Assembly (NCBI GenBank): GCA_964437365.1
Contig: CAYTGM010000037.1
Location: forward strand, 1-29,740
Length of the DNA: 29,740 bases
Reading direction: 5' to 3'
From: CAYTGM01 sp964437365
GTDB taxonomy: Bacteria; Sumerlaeota; Sumerlaeia; SLMS01
In this document: in pieces, positions 23,972 to 29,740 of the stretch
Layout: the number at the start of each line of letters is the position of its first letter
Numbering within the stretch: the first letter of the stretch is position 1
The notes under the pieces: model-generated
Seen by the model: the letters and a program-made list of their open reading frames with translations, nothing else
Databases searched by the model: none
What the model was told of the DNA's origin: nothing
Program-made: the position numbers and the translations under genes

Positions 23972-24097
23972 ACAGAACGAAACACATGAGCTACTACCTC
24001 TACTCCAAAATCTACGCAATATTCAGACACTATCAGAGCAGAGGGCCGCGAGTGATCTTCCAAACCGCTCCCCACGTCAAGGCAAGAGGCAAAGCAC

Positions 24098-24223
24098 CTA
24101 CTGAATTTTTCCATTCAACCAATAGGTTTGTGGTGCCCCTTTCTCACCCCGGAAAATATTACCTCTCGAGATTGTCCCGTTCGTAGGGTCACAGGGCAGG
24201 CCCACCAGAGGTCCAGCGCTGTT
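24098..24223 (-). pseudogene. C-terminal remnant of the pseudopilin, in frame behind an amber codon
   Basis: After the TAG at 24224-24226 the same frame stays open for 41 codons to a second TAG at 24098-24100. The translation (NSAGPLVGLP, DPTNGTIS, then GNIFRGEKGAPQTYW, ending NGKIQ) matches the C-terminus of the pseudopilin at 26774 at 30 of 41 positions with no gap. Counting the amber codon as one residue, both genes have exactly 227 positions. Confidence 0.85.
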
Positions 24224-24781
24224 CTACGGTTGCTGCTCATCATTGTTATAATCCTGATCAGGACTAACCGAAAAGAAACGATACGTTCCATAGAGTTCTT
24301 TGAAGGCAAAACCAGTCATTCCCTCGTTAAAGTTCTCCTGTTGAGAATCGGGTCTGGATCCTCCGTTGACTCGAAGAGGCCATCTCCAAGTGTAAGTGTG
24401 ATAGGGATAGACCTGTATATCGGAAGTGAAATATGGCCCCTCGACTAAAGGGCCCTTGATCCAGGCATCTTGAATGTATGCAGTCGGTGTAGATAACCAC
24501 CAGCCAGAAACGCCAGCGGCAACTTGGCCATCTATAATTACCCTGGCTCCAACTTTCTGGGTTGTCAAACTCGTGATTTCCCCCGCAGCTGGAGGCAGAT
24601 ATTCATGATCAACCCGGTATGCCTCCGCGGCTTTCGACAATATACGAAGGTCGCTATCAATCCGCGAAAGCTTCGATCTCAAACTCGCTCGACTGTAACT
24701 TATAGCTGTGTTCGCGATCAGTATAGCAATAACCGCGAGGACCACCCATAGCTCGATGAGTGAAAAAGCATGCTTTTTCAT
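24224..24781 (-). CDS. Prepilin-type N-methylation (pseudopilin) protein, prematurely terminated
   Basis: 185 residues from the ATG at 24781, chosen because AGGGAGGA lies eight bases upstream and the type III signal then starts immediately. KKHAFSLIELWVVLAVIAI carries the prepilin peptidase site and hydrophobic helix, though the usual Gly or Ala before FSLIEL is Ala and Glu5 is present. The body (PPAAGEI, GVSGWWLSTPTAYI, YTWRW, ELYGTYRFFSVSPDQDYNND) parallels the intact pseudopilin at 26774. It stops at TAG (24224-24226), opposite a Phe codon of the paralogue, and so loses the conserved C-terminal DPTNGT block. It lies between the degenerate parvulin gene and tmRNA on the same strand. The short product may be non-functional. 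Confidence 0.85.
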   Translation of the reverse strand: MKKHAFSLIELWVVLAVIAILIANTAISYSRASLRSKLSRIDSDLRILSKAAEAYRVDHEYLPPAAGEITSLTTQKVGARVIIDGQVAAGVSGWWLSTPTAYIQDAWIKGPLVEGPYFTSDIQVYPYHTYTWRWPLRVNGGSRPDSQQENFNEGMTGFAFKELYGTYRFFSVSPDQDYNNDEQQP

Positions 24782-24900
24782 GATTGTTCCTCCCTGAACA
24801 CTTGCCCCCTGAACGTACAGCTTCCTCACTTATCGATCAATTCAGAATCCCATAAACGTTCATGGAGGTTCCATTTCAAACAACACGAGTGTTGTGTTCC

Positions 24901-26439
24901 TTAATTGATCAGCGACACATTCACCTCGTCAAAATATGGATCAAGGATTTCCGCTTTGATCATTTGTAGCTCGCGGATTTTTCTGCCCCTGTCTATATCT
25001 CCTTCTGCTCCGCCACGTTCCCCCCAGAGTTGCTCTGATTTCTCTTCAAGATACTTTTCTGCAATCACGGTATCCAGTGTCATACGTCGAATCTCTGTCA
25101 GTTTTTTGCCAAGCTCTGGATCATATTCAGTCAGGATCGCTCTTCTCATAAGGCCAAGAAATGATGGCAGGCGGACGAGATACTGAAGCACATCATCGAT
25201 ATGTTCTGCTTCGCCTCGTCGAAGTTCCCCTTCCATAAACCCATCTAATTCATCATAGGTCATTTCCTGTTCCATTAATTTAAGAACAATTTCGCTTCCT
25301 TCTGTCTCAGGCGAAAAAATGCGGTCCTCATAAAATACTGCTCCCTCAGACTTCTCAAATACATCGAGAATTAATTTCATATACAGCTTTTCGCGTTGTC
25401 TTCCCTTGTATATATTTCTTAACCGGGCTTCTGACTCCTTCAGGGTTAAATAACCATCAGGAGTATAGTTCACACGATAGACAATGTGATACCCATTCTC
25501 AGTCTCAATGGGTTTGGAAAAATCCCCATCCTCAAGATTGAGAAATGCTTCCCGTATACGTGGGTTCATCTCGCGTTTCATTTGGCTTGGCTTATAGACG
25601 GCGATTCTTACGGGTTCTGTTTCTAATTTGAATTCCTCAGTAACATCTTCCCATTTTTTTCCATTTACTAAATCAAGCGAAGCTTCCTCGGCTCTTGCTG
25701 CGTTTGTGGCACGTCTTTCTTCAGGAAAAGGAATAAGGAGATGAGTCCCCTTCCCAATCAATGTGCTGCCTTCTGCTTCTCCCATGACCATTGTTTCGTT
25801 TTCTTTAATCTCCTTCAGCCCTGAAGCCTGAAAGGTGTCGAGACCTTCCTGCAATATAAGCTCCTCTAAGGTCGAATCGCTCTTTACTTTATACAAGTAA
25901 AAGTTAGGGAATGTAAGAAGACCCATTTCAAGCGACTCTTCTTGCTTGAGAAGGGGGTCCTTGAATTCTTCATACAATAACCGAAGCTCTTCATTTGTCG
26001 CTGTTGTTTCAAACGGTGCTATATACCTGGCAGCAACAGAATAGCCTTCATGGCTGTTAATTCCAGCAATGGTATTGCTTGCTTCCTGTTCTGAAATTGT
26101 ATATCCGTCTGCCTTGGCCTCCTTGGCGACTAAATCCCATGAGAGCAGGTGCTTTGTCAGGGTGATGAGGTCGGGAGGAGGCAGATGGCGGACTTTTATG
26201 CCTGGACCACGATAACCATATAACTTTCGGATATCATTGAGGTAGGTCAGATCCAGCAGAGAAAGTTTCAAATTGTCAGACTCAACCCTGTCCTGGTTGG
26301 AGCTGTCCGCATTCCTTGTCAATTCAGGTGTCCAACTTGATATTCTAGGTGGCATTGAATCTGTTGCTTCATCTCCAGTTGCTAATATGGGAACGAAGGT
26401 CCAACACAAAATCAGCATGATCGAAGTGATAGATCTCAT
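24901..26439 (-). CDS. Exported parvulin-like protein, degenerate paralogue of the LysM-split PPIase
   Basis: 512 residues with a signal peptide (hydrophobic MLILCWTFVPILA). The architecture copies the 7737 gene. A SurA_N-like helical part (about 60-165, ending ELRLLYEEFKDPLLKQEE) is followed by a strand where MRHIFV should stand but reads MGLLTF, so the conserved His is lost. An insertion at about 180-236 follows, with weak LysM traces (LYKVKSDSTLEELILQEG; GKGTHLLIP), then the rest of the parvulin domain (VNGKKWEDVTEEFK, REAFLNLEDGDFSKPIETENGYHIVYR). The C-terminal half is shorter than in the paralogue. It is probably a chaperone-like protein without isomerase activity, dedicated to the secreted or pseudopilin proteins around it; that link is inference. 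AAGG lies about 12 bases before the ATG. Confidence 0.75.
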   Translation of the reverse strand: MRSITSIMLILCWTFVPILATGDEATDSMPPRISSWTPELTRNADSSNQDRVESDNLKLSLLDLTYLNDIRKLYGYRGPGIKVRHLPPPDLITLTKHLLSWDLVAKEAKADGYTISEQEASNTIAGINSHEGYSVAARYIAPFETTATNEELRLLYEEFKDPLLKQEESLEMGLLTFPNFYLYKVKSDSTLEELILQEGLDTFQASGLKEIKENETMVMGEAEGSTLIGKGTHLLIPFPEERRATNAARAEEASLDLVNGKKWEDVTEEFKLETEPVRIAVYKPSQMKREMNPRIREAFLNLEDGDFSKPIETENGYHIVYRVNYTPDGYLTLKESEARLRNIYKGRQREKLYMKLILDVFEKSEGAVFYEDRIFSPETEGSEIVLKLMEQEMTYDELDGFMEGELRRGEAEHIDDVLQYLVRLPSFLGLMRRAILTEYDPELGKKLTEIRRMTLDTVIAEKYLEEKSEQLWGERGGAEGDIDRGRKIRELQMIKAEILDPYFDEVNVSLIN

Positions 26440-26701
26440 AACAACTATACCTTTCTAAGGAAAGCCAGCAGGCAAAAACGGCAGATAAACTTTGTCCAGA
26501 GCTCTGCTCGGAATAGTTTGCTGAATAACCGCTGAGCGAATCAGCTGATTTCGACTTCGGTCAAACGCGGTCATCGTGGTGCTGCATCGAGACCCGCGTA
26601 TACTCCGAAGGTGCCTGTTTCAGTTTTTGGTAGCGAGAATGGATTCTGGAATTGGCTCTATACATTGCAAGAATATTTGCTGATTCCTGAGTCTCTCTGG
26701 A

Positions 26702-26740
26702 AAAAGAAAAATCGACCTTGCAGTACAGTGCAAGGTCGAT
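26702..26740 (-). terminator. Rho-independent terminator
   Basis: ATCGACCTTGCA (26711-26722) and TGCAAGGTCGAT (26729-26740) form a perfect 12-bp stem with a 6-nt loop. On the minus strand it is followed by TTTTCTTTTTCC. It closes the pseudopilin gene at 26774 and isolates it from the parvulin-like gene. Confidence 0.93.
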
Positions 26741-26773
26741 TCGATGATACTTTGTTTCTTTTAAGGAAAGGTC

Positions 26774-27457
26774 TTATTGAATAGCACCATTCGTCCAGTA
26801 TGTCTGTGGTTCACCTTTTTGTGAGCGGATAATATTTCCGGCAGAAATCGTTCCGTTCGTTGGATCATAGGGAACTCCAACAAGTGGACCACCCGCATTG
26901 AAAGGAGCAACGAGGTCGTTGTTGAAGTCCTGGTCAGGACCAACAGAAATTAGACGGTAAAATCCATAAAGCTCTTGGAATGCAGCGCCCGTCATTCTTT
27001 CGTTAACGCTTTCTGCTACACTATCGTTAACAGAGTTGGGCTGGTTTTTTGGCCAGCGCCATACATAAGTCTGATATGTGAAAGTCTCGATATCAGATGT
27101 CTTGCCGGTTACGAATGGGTCTGGTAGCCACGCTGTTGTGATGTAGGCGATCGGTGTAGAAATCCACCATCCCATAACACCACTGGCATTCTGTCCATTA
27201 ATGTTAACAAGATCACCAACAAATCCCGGGCGTGCAAGTCCACTTACTTCACCTGCAGCAGGTGGGGGAACATTGTTGTCAACGGCATAGGACTCGATCG
27301 CCGTTAAAAGTGTTCTCTGGTCTGCTTTAACACGAGAAACTTTTGATCGGGTTTGTGCTTCTAAAAAGTTGGGGACTGCGATGGCTGCAAGGATTGCAAT
27401 AATCGCGACAACAATCAGCAGTTCAATGAGTGTAAATGCTCTCTTTTTCAACTTCAT
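26774..27457 (-). CDS. Prepilin-type N-methylation (pseudopilin) protein
   Basis: 227 residues from the ATG at 27457, selected because AAGGAG lies four bases upstream and the type III signal follows directly (MKLKKRAFTLIELLIVVAII). The cleavage site is A-FTLIEL, with the conserved Glu at +5, then a long hydrophobic helix (to about residue 30) used for assembly. The globular part has the pattern of pseudopilin-like proteins of Verrucomicrobiota: ESYAVDNNVPPPAAGEV, GWWISTPIAYITTAW, FQELYGFYRLISVGPDQDF, then VPYDPTNGTISAGNIIR near the end. No GspDEF or pilus genes are adjacent. It sits between a secreted-protein gene upstream and a strong terminator downstream, so the two are probably one bicistronic unit. 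Likely exported and assembled, or processed, at the inner membrane. Confidence 0.9.
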   Translation of the reverse strand: MKLKKRAFTLIELLIVVAIIAILAAIAVPNFLEAQTRSKVSRVKADQRTLLTAIESYAVDNNVPPPAAGEVSGLARPGFVGDLVNINGQNASGVMGWWISTPIAYITTAWLPDPFVTGKTSDIETFTYQTYVWRWPKNQPNSVNDSVAESVNERMTGAAFQELYGFYRLISVGPDQDFNNDLVAPFNAGGPLVGVPYDPTNGTISAGNIIRSQKGEPQTYWTNGAIQ

Positions 27458-27514
27458 CTTTCTCCTTGGTAAATAGTTTTTCTGGCACCTTAAGCCATGG
27501 TTCTTTTGCAGAGA

Positions 27515-27544
27515 AAGGTGATTTGCCTCAAGGCAAATCACCTT
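27515..27544 (-). other. Intercistronic hairpin
   Basis: AAGGTGATTTGCC (27515-27527) and GGCAAATCACCTT (27532-27544) form a perfect 13-bp stem with a TCAA loop (TTGA on the transcribed strand). It lies between the secreted-protein stop and the pseudopilin start. No U-tract follows on the minus strand (TCTCTGC), so it is more likely an RNA-stabilising or processing hairpin, or a leaky terminator, that sets the ratio of the two products. Confidence 0.7.
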
Positions 27545-27572
27545 AGGGTTGAATTATTCTTCACTGGTTAGA

Positions 27573-28595
27573 TCAGTGGAATACAGACCAGTCATTCACG
27601 CTGGTGCCACCAATTGCTTCAACAACAAGGTTGTCCCAAATAATTGCACCATCACTGTTTGATGAGTTGAATGAATCTTCATGTCCAATGTGTGGGAAGC
27701 CTGATGTGTATGTGTCATCAGGATCGTCATAAGTAAGCAGGGTAGCAAAGCCACCACCCAGTCCGTTGTCGATCTCTACACTGACAACGCCACCTTCCAC
27801 TTTCATTCTGTAAGTCGCCCAGGCATCAGTTGGACCTGGTAAACCGGACTGATCACCGAATGGTGATGGCCAGAAACCGTCAAAGAAGGCATCACCATCG
27901 CCACCTTGAATAGAATCAGAGCCTGTACGGTTGTCTCCCCAGTTGAAACCTGATGAGTCAACGTCATTGGTGTTTAGCTGAGGATCAGCTGCACCTGTCG
28001 CGCCTTCGTAAAAAGAAACGTCAAATGACCCGAAACCATACTCACCAGCAATCTGGAAAAAGTAGCCGCCAGTGTTGACGGTTGCACCTGAACCTGAACC
28101 ATCCTGAAACAGATTGTTTAGTGTTGTCTTGTCGGGAACAAGAACTCCAAGCATGATCTGCTCGGTTGAACCACTCGCTGTTGTGACGCGATAATATGCA
28201 TCGACAGTGATTTGGTGATCGCCAGAAATGGCAGAACCAAGATCAGGGTAAATTGCCTGTGTACCGAAGTTGCCGACGTCACCAGAAAAGCCACCTTCAT
28301 ATCCACCATCAACAGCATTACACTGAGTCAAAAGACCAAGGCCGTCTGATCCGGGGCTGTTAGGTGCTTCGGGAATTGCTGCACCGAGAACGTTGGTGAT
28401 GTTAGAGGTGTTAGTGTAATTGTAACCGAAAAGGTTTACAATTGGGTTGCCGCCAGCAGTGTCTGAATCACCGGTGACGATAGAATAGTTTGCTTCAGTG
28501 TCCGAATCAAAAGAATCACTGAAGATTTGCGCCTGTGCGGTTGAAGCGGCGAGGACCGCAGCAGCCGCTGCAATAGGAGTAAATTTCATTTTCAT
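27573..28595 (-). CDS. Secreted protein, probable jelly-roll (LamG-like) family
   Basis: 340 residues. The signal peptide is MKMKFTPIAAAAAVLAASTAQA with cleavage before QIFSDSF. GGAAGGAGAG lies eight bases upstream of the ATG, a very strong ribosome site that suggests high expression. The mature protein is acidic, very rich in Gly, Asp, Asn, Ser and Thr, and nearly free of Lys and Cys, as expected for a stable extracellular beta-sandwich. Blocks such as SFDSDTEANYSI, GYNYTNTSNIT, IPEAPNSPG and IIWDNLVVEAI align with the paralogue at 22267. The tail NDWSVFH resembles the paralogue's SSWELYN. No sorting motif such as PEP-CTERM is seen. It is the first gene of a unit with the pseudopilin at 26774. 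Function unknown. Confidence 0.75.
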   Translation of the reverse strand: MKMKFTPIAAAAAVLAASTAQAQIFSDSFDSDTEANYSIVTGDSDTAGGNPIVNLFGYNYTNTSNITNVLGAAIPEAPNSPGSDGLGLLTQCNAVDGGYEGGFSGDVGNFGTQAIYPDLGSAISGDHQITVDAYYRVTTASGSTEQIMLGVLVPDKTTLNNLFQDGSGSGATVNTGGYFFQIAGEYGFGSFDVSFYEGATGAADPQLNTNDVDSSGFNWGDNRTGSDSIQGGDGDAFFDGFWPSPFGDQSGLPGPTDAWATYRMKVEGGVVSVEIDNGLGGGFATLLTYDDPDDTYTSGFPHIGHEDSFNSSNSDGAIIWDNLVVEAIGGTSVNDWSVFH

Positions 28596-29465
28596 GAATT
28601 ACTCTCCTTCCTAAAAATGGGGGGCGAGGAATGCTCGCAACGAGGATGGTATCGTCACTTCCGCTTCATGCAGAAATCACGAGTTTTCCTCATTGTAGGT
28701 ATCAGCGTTGATCAGCCCTCTCTTGTCAACGGAAGAAATAACAGGAATGACTACAGAATTTACTGTTGTCGGATGTAAGACCTGTTGAAGATTCGGATTC
28801 GCTTTCTATTGTGTGGCCTAAATGTCTTAATATCAGTGATCTGCAAGCCAGTTTCCCGCAATGTTGAAGGCGGTGGTCTTCGGTTCTTTATCTGAGATCT
28901 TAATTCGAGGCTTATATTGCAATTCAGATATAATTTTCAGCCTTGAAAGGCATTGCTTGAATCATCGGTGTCTTTTACTGATTCTTAACTCCTCCGTCAT
29001 GTAATTAGAGTGACCTTCGGAGGTCATGGTCAGATATGATGTAGAGCGAGATGGGCGGATCTGTGTGCCTTGAAACGCAGTAAGAGTAGTGCTATTTCGA
29101 GGTTTTCAGGCGCTCAGGGCTACTGCTCGCTGCCAGAATATAAGGATCAGGACTTCTGAAGATCACTCTAAATGCTGGAGACACTGTTTTCATCACGATT
29201 TAACTCTTGGCTTTAATGGTCGATGCTGATTTCGAGTGGGGGAGTAGGCGAAGCGAAAGGGATTCAGCATCTACTCAGAGTTCTGTGCCGTGTCTGCTTC
29301 TACCTTAAATTGAATCATCACCTCTCAAAACCTGAATAGGGATGATGCTGACATAATGGAGGGATGATGGCGGGTTGATGGTGATCATGCCACCACAGGG
29401 CCGGCATTGGGGCGAGAACAGGCATAATCGGGGGAAGGTGACTTAAGATGGATGAATTCTGAAGG
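28596..29465. other. Gene-free region upstream of the secreted-protein gene
   Basis: About 870 bases without a convincing gene on either strand. A small hairpin, TGACCT-TCGG-AGGTCA, occurs near 29010-29026. The 28600-28750 part presumably contains the promoter of the highly expressed secreted-protein gene. After 29330 the plus strand becomes G-rich with many GATG repeats. Nothing else was recognised. Confidence 0.5.
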
Positions 29466-29483
29466 ATGAGGGATGAAATCGGA

Positions 29484-29740
29484 ATGAGACATGGGGATTT
29501 CTTTCATTTTTTTGCCTCGCCGTCGATAGTCGTTGCCGTTGTCGGCGGTTGGTGCTTGTCGATTGGGAGGCTCGATCTCGAAGGCGATCTAGGTGGTCAC
29601 AAGGGTCGCGGTTCGCTGTTTTCGGCTGTTCTGTTGGTTGTTTTTGTTTTGTTTGGGGTGTGTTGTTCTTTTTTTCTGTTATTTGTGATTTTAGGGGTTG
29701 ACGTGGGCGGTGCTCCTGAGGTGTTTAGCGCGCCGCTGCT
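29484..29740 (+). CDS. Possible membrane protein, truncated by the right edge
   Basis: The plus frame from ATG 29484 (alternative ATG 29466) is open for 85 codons to the window edge. The translation has a polar start (MRHGDFFHFFASP), a first hydrophobic segment (IVVAVVGGWCLSI), a charged loop (RLDLEGDLGGHKGRG) and a long hydrophobic segment (LFSAVLLVVFVLFGVCC and on), then GVDVGGAPEVF. The GAGGG upstream is 12 or so bases from the ATG. The region is T/G-rich and poor in A, so stop codons are rare by chance and hydrophobic residues are favoured, which weakens the case. No family is recognised. Confidence 0.3.
   Translation, partial: MRHGDFFHFFASPSIVVAVVGGWCLSIGRLDLEGDLGGHKGRGSLFSAVLLVVFVLFGVCCSFFLLFVILGVDVGGAPEVFSAPL

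Noticed and set aside
23784..24186. Short frames on both strands over the tmRNA and its flank
   Set aside because: The region is explained by tmRNA (23605-23971) and the pseudopilin remnant (24098-24223).
24224..24226. Amber codon as a sign of an alternative genetic code
   Set aside because: TAG is used as a normal terminal stop for several other genes in the window, including the end of this frame at 24098-24100.
24224..24829. Longer start for the first pseudopilin at 24829 and for the second at 27541
   Set aside because: Strong Shine-Dalgarno sequences lie directly before 24781 and 27457, and these starts place the prepilin signal at the N-terminus as required.
22267..28595. PEP-CTERM or other sorting signal on the two secreted proteins
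   Set aside because: Both end in a short Trp-containing tail without a membrane segment or basic cluster, so no exosortase-type signal is present.

Overview
The window looks like a chromosomal segment of a Gram-negative bacterium of the PVC group, most likely Verrucomicrobiota. GC content is roughly half, judged by eye. Supporting signs are lipoboxes and Sec signal peptides, several orphan prepilin-type (N-methylation) proteins with the C-terminal DPTNGT block common in Verrucomicrobiota and relatives, large secreted jelly-roll-like proteins, and a GC-rich REP-like repeat. The assignment is an inference: there is no rRNA or ribosomal protein gene here. No phage, transposase, CRISPR array or plasmid module was seen, so this reads as ordinary chromosome with some unusual protein architectures.

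Layout. 1-1986: an unidentified minus-strand gene cut by the left edge, a small exported protein gene, and tRNA-Pro(GGG). 2156-2779: an AhpD-like carboxymuconolactone decarboxylase family gene with its own terminator. 2835-5980: a tight plus-strand operon of an exported PEGA/TPR protein, a protein remotely like nucleoside phosphorylases, a multi-pass membrane protein and a GNAT acetyltransferase. 5981-6799: a gene-free stretch with two inverted copies of a two-hairpin REP-like element and an 11-bp tandem repeat. 6800-9855: a BI-1 family membrane protein and a 685-residue exported parvulin (PpiC/SurA-like) whose PPIase domain is split by a LysM-like insertion. 9902-10794 (minus): a LysM lipoprotein followed by a 52-residue membrane peptide. 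11013-12542: glycosyltransferase 2 and SixA phosphatase. 12535-13911 (minus): an orphan RND-type adaptor lipoprotein. 14047-17848: a dicarboxylate/cation symporter and a sugar dehydrogenase with two C-terminal haem motifs.

17907-21891 (minus): a RadC protein fused to an N-terminal HhH-GPD/iron-sulfur-like domain, placed directly behind a GspE/PilB-like protein that has lost its Walker A and B motifs, then an MBL-fold hydrolase. 22267-28595 (minus): an exported-protein locus with two related secreted proteins, two related pseudopilins (one interrupted by an in-frame amber codon), a degenerate paralogue of the LysM-split parvulin, and the tmRNA gene. The last 1.1 kb is almost empty, with a possible membrane-protein gene running off the right edge.

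The main themes are envelope biogenesis and secretion (split parvulins, LysM lipoprotein, pseudopilins, pseudo-ATPase, secreted proteins). The strongest oddities are the amber-interrupted pseudopilin, the pseudo-ATPase plus RadC-fusion operon, the two LysM-split parvulins, and the REP-like and 11-bp repeats at 6.0-6.6 kb.
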